Shown: positions 1 to 10,647, numbered from the stretch's first letter. The stretch is DNA of 64,000 bases from Nereocystis luetkeana (GCA_031213475.1 JARUPZ010000010.1:9470417-9534416), one strand, 5' to 3'. Made by a program: numbers and translations. Notes: a model not told the origin generated them from the letters alone.

Positions 1-163
1 AGGGGGCAAGCATATGAAGACGATTGGGGCGTAACATGCGCGGGACGCGCACCTTCAATAGTTTCAGATATCCCCACGATATGTGGTAGTGTACCTCCCT
101 TGACCGGTGCCCGGTGAGGATGCCGTGGCGGCTCAGAACCTTTTTTTTTTCTTAACTGTGATA

Positions 164-345
164 CCTCTATCGTAGGATGCCTCCATTTTGGGGATTAACT
201 AATGAGAATTTGAGTGATTTACCCCCGAAAAGGGGCTGCAGTCCTCAAAGGATTGGAGCCGTTCTTAAGGCGATACATATACAACTCCTCAAGTTAGGAG
301 CCTCAGGAAAGATTGCAGGTGCCACACCTACCTACCACAGCCCAC
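164..345. mobile_element. Relic of the 250-bp MITE family (MITE-2)
   Basis: A CCTCTATCGTAGGATGCCTC-like terminus lies at about 165-184, and a CTCCTCAAGTTAGGAGCCTCAG segment at 286-307 resembles the subterminal stem of the better copies at 41970, 34052 and 62966. The two parts are not in the expected spacing, so this is probably a rearranged or truncated relic. A T-run precedes it at 141-150. Confidence 0.25.
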
Positions 346-1641
346 GCCCGCTAGCAAGGTTGGAGTGTTTTAGCCGCATGTGAAAGACTGCGCGCTTGGT
401 GTGCAAGACGAGCAAATACGAATCCTGCGGACCGTCCGAATAATACCAGTGTGAACGCGAGTTGTGCGACTCCAAAAAAGCGCTGGAATGCGGGCATTTG
501 CGATGCCACACTTTTTTCATGGCACTGGATGACATTGACTATGGCGTGGGGTGGCATGTGAGGGGGAGCCCTAACGTTCCTTGGCGTGCGATGGAGCGGT
601 GATGTCACTTCCGTGGGGTGTCATAACATGGCATCGTCGTGGTGATGATAAGGGAGTCGTGGCGTACATTTCATGGGATATTTTCATTCGACATTTATTT
701 CATGCAAACATTCATGCGCGTTCACCACATAGATGAATGACTGGGCGTTCCCTGGGCTTTCGAGGTAACTCCATGCATGGCACCTACTGCCATGACGGCA
801 TGCTGGTATTTAGACAGTTGCGCCATGGGCAAGAAGGCGTCTCACAGGAGTTCAAATAGGAGATCTTGTGATACTGTTCGTTGGGGCTGTCACCGCCGAA
901 TCACGGTACGCCTATCTATGGTGGTTGCAAAGACGGCACTGCGATTTTGTCATTCAAGTAGTAGATGAAGACGGCACTGCGATGAGGGCAGTACAGCCGC
1001 GGCCACTCATGAGCGGATACCCTTGTGTCGTTCCATGGCGTGTGCCACGGTATTACCATATTTATTGCTTTATGGAACCGGCCTTCGCGGCACCGACATG
1101 CTAGCACCATGGCCCGCGGTAGTGCCGGCCCTACAGCACCACCATGAAAGCCGGTGGCAGCGTGATGGTGACCCGTGGCGGTGGTGTGACCAAGGGACCG
1201 AAACGAGAAATATTGTACGTTACCGGCAGATAGCCGCAACTTGACTTCAGTTTAGTACACAGAGGGTACTGTGGTCGTTTCTCGGCTCGCGTTTTCTCGA
1301 CAACGGAGAGCGTATCGACGTCGGGCATCAGAGGTTCGGAAACACGTCAATCAGAACTTTTCAAGCACGCTCTGTTTGGCGTCTGTAAGCTATGGAATCA
1401 TCCAGGCAGGGTTGAAAAAACGATCGCACCGCTGAGCGAAACCAAGGCGCTATGCGGCACTACCTCGTGCGTGGCGCGTGCTTGCCCTTTAGGCGTAGCA
1501 TTTATCTTTTTTCGAGGCTCTTTACGCGAGGAGGTCTGTACCCCATCTCAGCACGCGCGTTTTAACTGTTTCCTGCCCGCCATATAAGCCTCCTACCCAA
1601 TCAAAGGGGCTTGCAAGTCGAAACCATGCGATACACTTCAG
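346..1641. other. Unassigned DNA
   Basis: No reading frame, repeat or RNA gene here could be supported. Short open stretches on both strands overlap each other with no recognisable motif. GC content looks balanced. Confidence 0.5.
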
Positions 1642-2248
1642 GTGCGAATATATTGGATAGCTCATCAGATGACTGCCCCTCCCTCGTCTATGGAAACGAT
1701 TGGGCCTGAAAGTGAAACATCTGTCGTAGTATGGTCGACGTACTCGTACTGTAACAGCGGGTGCGTGTGTTGTGTGCCTCCAAACGTTTCTATCGTGTCA
1801 CCGCTCACTACAGGCACACAAGGCTACCCTCAATCTCAACAAAAAGGTATACACTGTGTCGTTGTTTCGGTGGCGAGAAGACGCCGTCGGGAAATACGAG
1901 CGCCCAAGAGCTTACTGCAACAGATGCTTGCCGGCCTCTCTTTGAACTACTGTGTCTTCCCCCGGGACAGGAAAAGCAACCGCGTTAACTACGCAGTAAG
2001 TGCGTGTGTTCTACGTAGTGGAGGGTGTCCGCAAGTTCTCACAAGAATACCTCATTCGTTGGCTAGGCTTCTGGACATACATGCGGTTCATTGCGCACGG
2101 CCATTCTCCGACTTTTTCTGTGTGTTTTTGTACCCGTCTGCCGTTTCATTCATGTCTCGACATGACATGTATGTGTGTATGGGTGATAAAAACGGAGGCA
2201 GTCAGTTGGTTCAGTCCACAATCCTACTACACAACTAACATCCTGTAG
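1642..2248 (+). pseudogene. Overlapping open frames with a chromodomain-like scrap
   Basis: Two plus frames are open here: 198 codons from 1642 and 82 codons from 2000. Neither begins with a convincing ATG in context. The second contains, at about 2006-2071, the pattern hydrophobic-Val-Val-Glu then EYLIRWLGF. This resembles the middle of a chromodomain, whose core is typically YLV/I-K/R-W-K/L-G-Y. Chromodomains end the integrase of many Gypsy-type retrotransposons, so this could be the last trace of one. The aromatic cage and following acidic residues are not visible and no integrase was found upstream. The match rests on about ten residues and may be chance. Confidence 0.2.
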
Positions 2249-2784
2249 CTCCCATATTTCTTGTTTCTAACGTTTAGAATAGGCACAACCCAAAAATATA
2301 AGTACGGTACGTGACGATAAATATAGGGAGAATGCGACAATTCGCTTACTGTCTGGTGTAAGGAACGAGTTCCCGATCTCGAGAACATATCAGCCTTGTT
2401 CGTGGTGGTTTTATTACTGCGTTAGTTTTCCATCCAAACGTGTGCTGCATGATGAGCTCTGTATATATTCGCGTCGTGTGTTGCAACGTTTAGTAAGAAT
2501 CCATGCCCGCCGTGGACGTCGTACCTTACTTCTATTGTTGTCGTGTCCGCTGCGGGCGCCATGGACTGAGTCAGCGAAGGAGAGTGCCACACCTTCTGTT
2601 TCGGGAACAGAGCGATGCATGAACAATCAATCGTGTGATAAGTGCCGTAACCGTCGTTACCACTTACTTGAGTTGTGCTACCTTTACTGGTTGGAGTGTT
2701 TCTGTTTTACCCTCGGAGTCCTTCCGGACAACAGGCCGCGACAAGAGGGGATCTCATCCCTTCTCCCCCCGCTTACATAGCTTC
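2249..2784. other. Unassigned DNA
   Basis: Overlapping short frames only (for example 2442-2780 plus and 2414-2626 minus). No motif or repeat relationship was recognised. Confidence 0.4.
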
Positions 2785-2980
2785 ATCCCTATAGCGCAGT
2801 GGGTTCCAGCACTCCCACTGCTCGTCAATCTGCATCGCGTTTTGCGGATTATCATTTCTCCCACGCTCGCTCGTCGACGGAGGCAGAAGACACGGCAAAA
2901 AAGATCCTGCGCGTATTCGAACGCACCACACGGGATTCGAAGTCGGGCGCAACCACCAGAAATGGTGGCAATATCTACCG
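2785..2980 (-). mobile_element. tRNA-derived SINE, family B, copy 1 (degenerate)
   Basis: Read on the minus strand this segment has a pol III box-B-like TTCGAATCCC near 2935-2945, followed by a body whose 3' part (GACGAGCAGTGGGAGTGCTG) is closely matched by the second copy at 57577-57785. The tRNA-like head is more decayed than in copy 2. Both copies lie on the minus strand, which is expected for independently inserted SINEs. The ends are approximate and no target duplication was seen. Confidence 0.5.
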
Positions 2981-3033
2981 GTCATACCGGTATCTCGTTT
3001 CCCCCCTTCGGCGAATGGTATCAATTCACACTA

Positions 3034-3115
3034 CAACCGGGGACCATAGTTAATAGGACCCAATATTGTTGTTTTTATGTATACCATAGGTTCCATTAAC
3101 TATGGTCCCCCGTAA
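3034..3115. mobile_element. MITE-1 copy 1 (short, TA-flanked)
   Basis: The right terminus CTATGGTCCCCCGTAA is followed by TA. The left terminus has decayed to ACCGGGGACCATAG. The core (AATATTG ... ATGTATACCATAGG) matches the other copies, with an internal deletion relative to the usual 104-111 bp. Confidence 0.8.
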
Positions 3116-3215
3116 TACTATCGTACCTCAAGTCATTGACTGATTGTTCGATTCCTTTTCTACCCCTATAGTGTGTAGCTAGGCAAATAGAATAATAGTT
3201 TAAAAGTTTCAACTA

Positions 3216-3332
3216 TTTCGGGGGACCATAGTGTGAATATGACCAAATATTGTTGGTACATATATATATAGCGACACATACAGGTTTTTGTGTGTACCAT
3301 AGATAGGTCCTATTTAATATGGTCCCCCGTAA
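3216..3332. mobile_element. MITE-1 copy 2
   Basis: Terminal inverted repeats TTTCGGGGGACCATAG and the complement of CCCCCGTAA are bounded by TA on both sides (3214-3215 and 3333-3334). The 117-bp core carries an ATATATATA expansion, so this copy is slightly longer than the consensus. Confidence 0.85.
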
Positions 3333-3355
3333 TACTTGTCCCTAGTAGTAGTTGT

Positions 3356-3366
3356 GTACCTGGTAC
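3356..3366. promoter_or_regulatory. Palindrome GTACCTGGTAC
   Basis: Exact copy of an 11-bp odd palindrome that recurs through the window (also 19190, 35398, 36223, 42667, with one-step variants at 3398, 3850, 14198, 20431, 61064). The function is unknown. Its symmetry suggests a dimeric protein-binding site, but that is inference. Confidence 0.35.
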
Positions 3367-3719
3367 AGCCCATATGTATCGTCCCCTAACATACACAATA
3401 CCAGGTATGTATTATTCCCTTTGCCATCTGGAATAGGTGCAGCGCCTATTATTCCAATCGATGAACCAAACCAGTTTAGATATGTATGTCCTGCTCTGCC
3501 TTGTGAAATGAAATAATAATGAATAATTGTCACCTCACCACGCATTGTACCCTCTGCCAAAGGCTTGGGCTCACCGACACCATCATCGTTTCTTCGGTTG
3601 AAGCTCCTATGTTTGGGAGTTCAGTTACTGCTGTACCGTCTGCGTTAGACGTTAGGTAACAGCGCAGCCTAACTGCGCGGGAACTACTGGTGTAACGTTA
3701 AATACAGCGCGAGCTCGTA

Positions 3720-4570
3720 GTGGAGTGTGTGCGTGTGTTCTTCGTTCTTTCTATCCAGCACAACCAGTGTCCGTGCCGATTCATCAATCCTAGAAGAGAT
3801 ACAAGTTCTGTGCTCACAAAGCTACGCCACAGAGATACGACGTTGCCACGTACCAGGTATGCAGTAAGCACTGCAGTGGGCAATGCAATGCCATGTCATC
3901 ATACTGGATACGACAGGCACGACATACACATTCTATGAAATAGAGAAACGAAAGGAAGCAATCAAAGAGAAAACAAAAACAAAGTAGACAAATTGAAAGA
4001 GAAAAATAAAAAAGAGAAAGCAAAAACTAGGAGAAACTATCTGTCGTGCCTCCCCCCCCCGCAGGCGAGGTGGCCAACACTTGAAAAAGGACGAGCTGGA
4101 AAAAAGAAAAAAATAACAAAAACACCACTGCTTGTAAACAGAGTAAGACAAAGAACCGTGGAATAAAAACAACAAAGGGAAATTAACGGGCAGATCAAAG
4201 CCCAAAGCACCCTCCAGGTGGCTGCAGCAGTTTGTGCTACGAGAAGCATGGCATAGCCAGGTTCCCCCTGATAATCCGCCTGGTATCTTGCTACCCAGAC
4301 TGCCGTCTCCGCCCTGCGTTCGTCAACTATGCCCAGCCCCTTGGCGTCAGACAATAATACGAAACGAGCAGAGCAGGTTCGTCATCCAACCACGCCACAC
4401 AGCTCCTTCAGTACGGCTTATTATCAATCACAAAAGGAAGATAAATAAATAAAATGAGAATCACGGAGAGTCAGCGCAGGAAAGAAAAAAACAAAACTAA
4501 AAGAGAAGACAAGGGAAGACCACGTTCGAACCAGCTGCACCAGTTGGTGGCACCAGTAGTATGGTCATGT
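3720..4570 (-). mobile_element. LINE copy A, 3' untranslated region
   Basis: On the minus strand this is the 3' UTR of the same LINE found at 58727-59627 (plus) and 61605-62685 (minus). Shared landmarks are the pieces around GTGTCCGTGCCGATTC, the CAAAGCCCAAAGCACCCTCC segment, and the block ending GTTGGTGGCACCAGTAGTAT. The extreme 3' end lies at the left, where the complement reads into a CA-repeat tail (GTGTGTGCGTGTGTTC). It contains A-rich stretches and a run of C at 4053-4062. The coding part continues at 5128 after an insertion. Confidence 0.8.
4566..4570. repeat. Target-site duplication CATGT (left)
   Basis: CATGT here and at 5128-5132 bracket the DNA that interrupts LINE copy A. The uninterrupted LINE copies show one continuous site at the corresponding position. 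Confidence 0.65.
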
Positions 4571-5127
4571 CACTGGTATTTGTAGTTTAACGAGTTGTAT
4601 ACCCTTCATGGGGAATAACCTACGCAATTATCAGGGACGTGGTATCATAACTGTGCTGCACCTTTTTGTGTCAGACAGTCCAGGAAGAGATGGCGATCGT
4701 TGATATTCGTGTGGTAGTAAGGTTCGATTGCTCCTTTTTTCACTTCATATCCGCGAGTCTTCACTCTGACAGCACTCCAGATAGCAGGCAGATGTGTTCC
4801 TCTTTCGTTTTCACGACTACCGTGCGTTTTGTACGGTGCAGGCAGCACTTCAGACAGCATCCGCTGTAGTCAGCAGCCACGAGTTGGTTCGAGGTGGGAA
4901 CGGGGGTAACTCTATGTTATAGTTGCGAGGATATACCCGCGGCCATGCTAGTACAGTTTGCACATTGGTTTTATCTTGTATGCGCTTTCTTCGTCTCGTG
5001 TATTTTGAGGCAGCCGAATTTTCGATTTTTTTTGTTTTTTCGAATCTTCCTAGGGCTCCAGCACCTTTGTGTGATCGCGGACTCCTTCGTCAGTGAGTTA
5101 ATGTGAGAACAACAGCGACAACAGCAA
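4571..5127. mobile_element. 557-bp insertion of unknown type in LINE copy A
   Basis: The segment is absent from the two other LINE copies at the same point and is bracketed by CATGT duplications, so it inserted as a unit. It has no terminal inverted repeats and lacks TG...CA ends, so it does not look like a MITE or solo LTR. The right end is CAA-rich (ACAACAGCGACAACAGCAA), which could be the tail of a non-LTR retroposon. Its frames (for example 4894-5106 plus) show no known domain. No second copy exists in the window. Confidence 0.6.
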
Positions 5128-5392
5128 CATGTTCTACTTACTAGTCGGCCTGGTGCCCTGCTACCCTGTCTGCCATCTCCTCCTTACTTTCGTCCACCGC
5201 AGTTCCCTTCTACCCCTCCTGTCCCCCCCCCTCTCCGCATTCCCTTGGTCGGGCTTTCTGCCACTTCTCCTGTTGCCCCCTCCACCCCCATTCCCTTGGA
5301 CACCATCCACGGCGGATGCACGGCGCTGCCTACTCATCTCAGCCTCAGCCTCGTGCCACCTCACCATGAACCGTTCGTGCCGGTACCCGATG
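5128..5392 (-). pseudogene. LINE copy A, C-terminal coding remnant
   Basis: The minus-strand translation matches the end of the LINE ORF at 57845-58726: the stretches around FMVRWHEAEAEMSRQRR, the Gly-rich run, and a stop near the same place. It is only about 88 residues long, truncated on the 5' side at about 5392, where a second LINE tail begins. This truncation is typical of incomplete reverse transcription of LINEs. It is not functional. Confidence 0.75.
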
Positions 5393-5395
5393 CAT

Positions 5396-6085
5396 GTGTG
5401 TTCTTCACATTAAACCGTTCTTTCTACCCGTCGACAGCCAGCACAACCAGTGTCCGTGCCGATTCTTCAATCCTACAAGAGATACAAGTTCTGTGGTCAC
5501 AAAGCTACGCCACGGAGAAGCCGGTCGCCCCGGGGGATCAAGTGGTTAACCTCGAATTCTTCTTGTTTGAGTCCTGGGTTCGAGCCCCAGGTGGGTCGGA
5601 CTTTGACTATATTTGCAAAAATCAAAATAAGAAAGGATTCAGTTGTTGAGAGCGCCTTGCAGCGTGGGTAGGCACAATTCGATGCGAGTCGACGAGGGGA
5701 GAAAAGTGTGAAATCTTCTGGCGATAAAAATGAAGGCACGTACCGTAGCGGGAAGGGGGAAGAAGAGCCTGCTATGTGACCCCGGATCTGAGTTACGAGT
5801 TGGAAGAAGAGAGAGAAGAAGATGGGCGAAAAAAATAAATGGGATGAGCAAAAATATATATATATATATCTGCAGTAAGCACAGAAGGGTGGAATCCGAA
5901 GTCATGCCCTCGTACTGTATACGGCAGGCACGGCATAAACATTATATGAAATAATAGAGAAACGAAAGAAAACAGAGAAGAAATAAAAACAAAGCAGACG
6001 AATCGAAGGAGAAAAATATAAAAAAAATAAATAAGGAAAAAAAAGAAGAAACAAACTGTTGTGCCCCTCCGCCCGCAGGCATATA
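5396..6085 (-). mobile_element. LINE copy B, 3' tail fragment carrying a nested SINE
   Basis: A second reverse-oriented LINE tail starts at its CA-rich 3' terminus (ATGTGTGTTCTTCACATTAA at 5394-5413). It runs to about 5516, is interrupted by SINE-A (5520-5869), and resumes as TGCAGTAAGCACAGAAGGGT to about 6085, where it stops beside GCCCCTCCGCCCGCAGGC. The same tail sequence is present in copy A (3720-4080) and near 61040-61200. Only the 3' UTR survives. Confidence 0.7.
5520..5869 (+). mobile_element. tRNA-derived SINE, family A, copy 1 (full length)
   Basis: The head resembles a tRNA gene: a box-A-like ATCAAGTGGTTAACC at about 5537-5551 and box B GGTTCGAGCCC at 5577-5587, flanked by a CTGGG/CCCAG T-stem. 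The anticodon arm is not convincing, so it is not a functional tRNA. The body ends in an A- and TA-rich tail (5850-5869). Copy 2 at 60588-60951 matches throughout. Internal pol III promoters are known for SINEs, so transcription could start within it. It sits inside LINE tail copy B. Confidence 0.8.
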
Positions 6086-6094
6086 TATCATATT

Positions 6095-6244
6095 ATGGTA
6101 AACACCCCAAACGAACGAGCTGGGGAAAACCCCGATGAAATACATACATTATTGTGCGAACGATTCACTGTAGCTCCTACGCAGGGCTGCGAGTTGGCTG
6201 ACTACATTCGTATGCCGTATTCCAGGTATGCGGCCCGTCTCTAG
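6095..6244 (+). CDS. Small ORF, unrecognised
   Basis: A 49-codon frame starts with ATG (MVNTPNERAGENPDEIHTLL) immediately after the end of LINE tail B and ends in TAG. Its composition looks protein-like, but no family is recognised. It may be one exon or a remnant. DNA to about 6700 shows further open stretches in other frames without an obvious join. Confidence 0.2.
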   Translation: MVNTPNERAGENPDEIHTLLCERFTVAPTQGCELADYIRMPYSRYAARL

Positions 6245-6842
6245 TGCCGGTCGAGTGGAGCTGGCTGCCCGCTACGAGCGTATCACCTGTGAAATCACTT
6301 GGCATCTATCTGTGGCATTAATCAGTGTGGCCGTGTGCTGTTAACGGTGCCGACTGCTGCTATAGTGTCGGGATTCCTGGCTGGCTCATACCGGCAATAT
6401 CGTGGGACCGCTATTAATACTACTCTGCCACGGAAGATAATAATGCCCACCCTGATGATGAGACGAATTTTCGAGACGCGGTTTCCAACGTAACGATATG
6501 GGGGCACACAGAGCGCAAAATGGTGGCTCTGGCAAAATTTCATCCACGGAAGATCTCCTCGAGGTCTCCGTCTACAGTATCTTTAGTGGTCAGTTGGTTC
6601 GCTATCTCGGTCTCAGCAGTCCGTTGCGCGTGGCAAATTTACTGAGTTCTTTCTGCGTCTATCTCTGTGTGTGTACTTTTCAGCCGACGTATGCAGGGTA
6701 GACAGGCGGAGCTCCTCCTCAGTCGAGGAGCAACCCGAGCATATCACTGGATGCAGTGGACCGGACGCTTCAAAAACGTTGCTCGGTTGATGCTTCGCCT
6801 ACGGGAAGGCGGTGGCCCGGGCTTACTTGTTGTACGTAATGT

Positions 6843-7095
6843 ACGAAGGTTTTCTTGACAACGAATGATGTGTTGGTCGGGGAAGATAAAATGCTCCTCG
6901 AGAAAGTGAGGAGCGTCACACGTACTAGGTGGGTGCTACAACGACGACAACAAAAGAAGTAGTACCCCGCGGTTTATCGTGGCACTGGGTCTTCTAGGGC
7001 GTTTGTTCGTCGGTCGACACATTAATATTGGTGTTGTCAAGATAGTTTATTTCGCTCAGTCGGCGTTCTTCCCTCCAACCGACTACAACGGGTGA
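6843..7095 (+). pseudogene. Two abutting coding-like frames, unrecognised
   Basis: The frame from 6843 to the TAG at 6960-6962 and a second frame from 6961 to the TGA at 7093-7095 both have protein-like texture (TNDVLVGEDKMLLEKV, then FIVALGLLGRLFVGRHIN). They differ by a frame change near 6960. This is what a frameshifted terminal exon would look like. No domain is recognised, and the upstream part of the gene, if any, is not clear. Confidence 0.25.
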
Positions 7096-7202
7096 ACATA
7101 CTGTCTTAGTCGGGACAACACATACTTTAACAAATGTACTGGAATAATATAGAGGGGTTTGTCTTTACAATGAGTCCTAATTCGTTTGGTCCCCTGTAAT
7201 AG

Positions 7203-7345
7203 TAATGTGCCTAACCGCGAAGTCCAGTACCGTAGCGGGATGGGGGTAGAAGAGCCTGCTATGTGACCCCGGATCTGAGTTACGAGTTGGAAGGAGAGAG
7301 AGAAGACGATGTGCGAAGATAATAAATGGGATGAGCAAACAAATA
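7203..7345 (+). mobile_element. SINE-A 3' fragment
   Basis: The stretch CCGTAGCGGGATGGGGGTAG through GGGATGAGCAAACAAATAG matches the 3' half of SINE-A at 5740-5850. The tRNA-like head is missing. A possible MITE-1 end (TTTGGTCCCCTGTAATAG) lies just upstream at 7186-7202. Confidence 0.7.
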
Positions 7346-8363
7346 GATAAAAAACACGCAAAGTCCAGCCTACTTTAAAGTACAAAAACAAGTTATTCTA
7401 TCACTTACTTACCGTTTCGGTCGCAAACCACCTACTGAGAAGAGACTTAGTGCCCTGGTCTGTTGTGCCTGTCTTGCCTCAGATATACGTGTCGCGTGGA
7501 TAGCCTGGCTGCGGGTGCTCGTCTGAGTAGACGATGGGTTGCCACTGTACTCTTCCTCGGACGTCGCTGCCTGTGCCGCCCGCCGTCTTAGGGCAAATGC
7601 TATCTACACTTCGTGTAAGGTACGTCCTACAGTAAATATGAGGATGTCTTGCGCTCCAGGGAGGGCATTCATATTTATTTACAGGCGACCCGACCCGTCC
7701 TGTGTAATCTGAATCTGAGCGTGTTTTTTCTCAGAATTATCAACTTTAGTCATCCGTGCCGCGTTATCGCAACCTGGTTTGCAACAAGACCACAGATGCA
7801 TTAAACGCAACAAGATCTACTGTCGTAAGTACGTGCATGTTCATGTCGACGAAATCCTCGATCTCGCAGCTGATTGGTTCATGCTTATCAATATACTCTG
7901 CATGAAGTAAAACAATCAAGATATAACATAGACCTTGATATAAAGGCGACACGAAACAGGAACAGTTGATTTTCGACGAAATCCTACGGCTCTTCTTCAC
8001 AGCCAATAAGAATTGTTGGTAGTTACCCTTTAAATCGCAGCTTTTTCCGACGCTTCACCCCCCCCGAAGACCATGTGTTGAGAAATAAATATACACTCTC
8101 TAGATAAAGACATACACCCTCTCTCTCTATTCTGCATCTTCAGGTTTTCGTCTCTCCGACATATAAGGAGGGTCATACATCCTTCGTGACGCCATATAAA
8201 AACCGCAGCGTTCACGATCGAAGTATCACACACGGCTTGCAAAGAAGAGTATCGACGAAATCCTCGACCTCGCAGCTGTTTATACGTTGTAGTTAACCAT
8301 GGTTCGTATCCATATCACACCATGTCAAGTTTTCTCTGCCACCAAAAATATTTATACGAAGTA
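7346..8363. other. Unassigned DNA
   Basis: Small overlapping frames on the minus strand (7764-8006, 8030-8242) without recognisable motifs. The words CGACGAAATCCTCGA and CTCGCAGCTG recur at 7848-7871 and 8253-8277, so a short local duplication is present. Confidence 0.4.
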
Positions 8364-8474
8364 TTACGGGGGACCATAGTGAAAAATAGAAACCACTATT
8401 ATTGTGAGTAAAAATAGGTAAATATAAAGGTTTTTGTGTAGACCATAGGTCCTATTAACTATGGTCCCCCGTAA
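8364..8474. mobile_element. MITE-1 copy 3
   Basis: 111 bp with terminal inverted repeats TTACGGGGGACCATAG and its complement, flanked by TA at 8362-8363 and 8475-8476. The right half reads GGTTTTTGTGTAGACCATAGG as in copy 2. Confidence 0.9.
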
Positions 8475-8610
8475 TAGTAGTTTCTTCAAAACAGCATGCT
8501 GAAAGCAACGCGTTTGCAGCAGTTCACAGTCTTGACGACGTGAAAACACATCGACAGGATACTACTAGCGTTACTAGGCCGGTAACAGCATCAAGTTAAA
8601 ATCGGTAATA

Positions 8611-8715
8611 TTACGGGGGACCATGGTCAATGGAACCTATGGTATACATTAAAACCTTTATATTTAATCATTTTTACTAACAAAATTGGGTCCTATTAAC
8701 TATGGTCCCCCGTAA
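8611..8715. mobile_element. MITE-1 copy 4
   Basis: 105 bp in the opposite internal orientation to copies 1-3 (ACCTATGGTATACAT on the left, ACAAAATTGGGTCC on the right). The terminal repeats are intact and TA flanks both sides (8609-8610, 8716-8717). Only 136 bp separates it from copy 3. Confidence 0.9.
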
Positions 8716-8717
8716 TA

Positions 8718-9518
8718 GTTACATCAGCAGCAAACCTGAGACGTTCGCTTCGATTACCCATATGAAGCACCCTTTTAAAATTCGATTTGCAGCTGATTCA
8801 TGCGGATCAAACAGTACTCCTTTATAGTTAATCGACCTTGGCATATATATACTATTTGTATGAAAACGAATCCGACTGCTTTGCGATGCACTAAACTTAT
8901 TTTTTTCATACATACGCTACACCGTCCCCCCCACCAGTCGAGCGCGTGCGTGCGATTCGGGCTCACCTCGCTGGCTCGCTCGGCTTGCTTCGAGCATTCG
9001 ATTCCACTCAAAATTCAGGCCGACCGAATATAGTTACGTAAACGAATCGGTTAGTCGGCCTCGCCGAATCTAGTATAAATCCAATGAAACTTTCGCCCAG
9101 ACTAAAAGCTCAAAAGGATTGAAACATCCCCTGTTTTCGCCAGTTTCACACGGTTCACCAATTCAATGGGACTCATGCGTGTGTACATGCATTTTACTGA
9201 TGATGCAAATAAATATGGAATATATACCTGGAGTGCATCAATGTGTGGCAAAAATGCCGAAACAAGGCACGCACGTAATGTCAGCTGTGAGATCGAGCGT
9301 TTCGTCGAAACTCGCCTTTTCGTAAACTTTTTTTCTCTGATACTTCGACCGCGCGTACTATGGGTTTTGTAGGACTTCATCAACGATAAAAAACATTCAT
9401 TGTTGAGGAGGACAAACAAACGTATCAGTATGATAAGTATATCTACATACGTTTTCTATGAATGCATTAACTATTTTGATGGGTAACAGCGCGAGTAGAA
9501 CAAACGATTTAACTAAGG
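8718..9518. other. Unassigned DNA
   Basis: Open frames exist on both strands (9102-9419 minus, 105 codons, is the longest) but none has a recognised motif. A short C-run occurs at 8926-8931. Confidence 0.4.
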
Positions 9519-10036
9519 TTCATTCTTATCGGAGATAATTTTTTCCATAATTTCCAAAGTTTGGAAATAATTGGAGATAATATATCAATACACGGAGGCG
9601 TTCTGTCACTATTCGTGAAATTTTCCAGAGCAAAACATATCAAGTTTGTTAACATTCTAATGTTTAGAAGAAAAAAAACTGGAACATATGGAAGATTGAA
9701 AAATTGCGCGAAAGAAATGTCTAAAAAATGGGAAAAAAAGCTCTCCGACAATAATGCTAACAACCCTTGTGGAACGTGAAGTGGAAGAAAATCACGGCGC
9801 TTGCCGTACAAGGCTCATTCTTATCGGAGAACCTTTTCCATATTTTTCAAAAGTTTAGAAATAATTGGAGATTTGTATCAAGATACGGAGGCCTTCCGTC
9901 ACTATTCGTGAAATCTCCAGAAGAAGCGAAAAACAGGCTTGTTAATCATCACATACTTGGAAAAAATGTCAGGGAATACTCTGGAACATAAAAAATTACG
10001 CGACAAAAAATGGAAATTATGGCGAAAACCTCTCTT
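9519..10036 (+). repeat. Diverged direct repeat, two units about 290 bp apart
   Basis: Unit 1 (about 9519-9764) and unit 2 (about 9811-10036) both begin TTCTTATCGGAGA and share GGAAATAATTGGAGAT-like, ACGGAGGC, GTCACTATTCGTGAAATT and AAAATTGCGCGA-like blocks in order. The plus-strand frames 9561-9779 and 9767-9991 encode related peptides (GGVLSLFVKF versus GGLPSLFVKS), so the unit may once have been coding. No family is recognised. Confidence 0.75.
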
Positions 10037-10038
10037 GA

Positions 10039-10125
10039 CCCCTTTAGAACCGCAGTCCCGTTTTGCGGACAAAGTACTTGAAATTTGAACTGTTTGCCCC
10101 CAAACCGAGACTGCGGCTTTAAAAG
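10039..10125. mobile_element. MITE-3 (TTAA type), copy 1, decayed
   Basis: The left arm CCCCTTTAGAACCGCAGTCC and the right arm GAGACTGCGGCTTTAAAAG match the complete copy at 18809-18897. The flanking tetranucleotides have decayed (TTGA on the left). Confidence 0.75.
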
Positions 10126-10647
10126 CAAACGTTACCACGCCTCTCGCACGAAATCCATTAGCGGATTTTCTCAGCAACGGGGAGAGTGCAAACGCCGAAC
10201 GAAAAGGTCTGAACTATTAAGAGACCTTTCTACAGCCGCCATCTTCGAATCATCCCGCGGCAGGGGATATTGCACGTTTCGAGGCTAACCCTCGTGGCAG
10301 GTTGAACACCCCAAAAGTGAGCAACTATCGGTTAGCGTGATACCTTCCTTTACTGATGCGCGTGGTTTGGGACAGCGCACAGGAACATCACGTAGATCGC
10401 CAGGACGCAGACGTTTCGGGTGACATATTGGGTTTCTCAGATGAGGCGCTGATCAAGGAAAGCACCAGCACTACGATTCCGTGGCTTTGCCCTTTCGCTC
10501 TGTGTGCCTTCCCGGCGTTGGAGAAAACCGGGCGATGCGTGCAACGACCAAGGCGCACCTAAATTTGTCTCAGGTTTCCCATTCGAGAAGCCCTGTTCTG
10601 TGCGTGAGTCACCCAAAACCTGACCTAACAAAAACAGGAAGTGCAAC
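10126..10647. other. Coding-like scraps, unassigned
   Basis: The plus frame 10356-10562 (68 codons) and the frame 10085-10288 show no known motif. The stretch ends at the GCAAC target duplication of the LTR element. Confidence 0.35.
10643..10647. repeat. Target-site duplication GCAAC (left)
   Basis: GCAAC directly precedes the first LTR and reappears at 13758-13762 directly after the second LTR. This is the 5-bp duplication expected from LTR retrotransposon integration. Confidence 0.9.

Noticed and set aside
5161..5367. Independent small gene on the minus strand
   Set aside because: It is a fragment of the LINE C-terminus seen in longer form at 57845-58726.
5520..5605. Functional tRNA gene on the plus strand
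   Set aside because: The T-arm is good, but the cloverleaf fails in the anticodon arm, and an identical head with the same downstream body exists at 60588.
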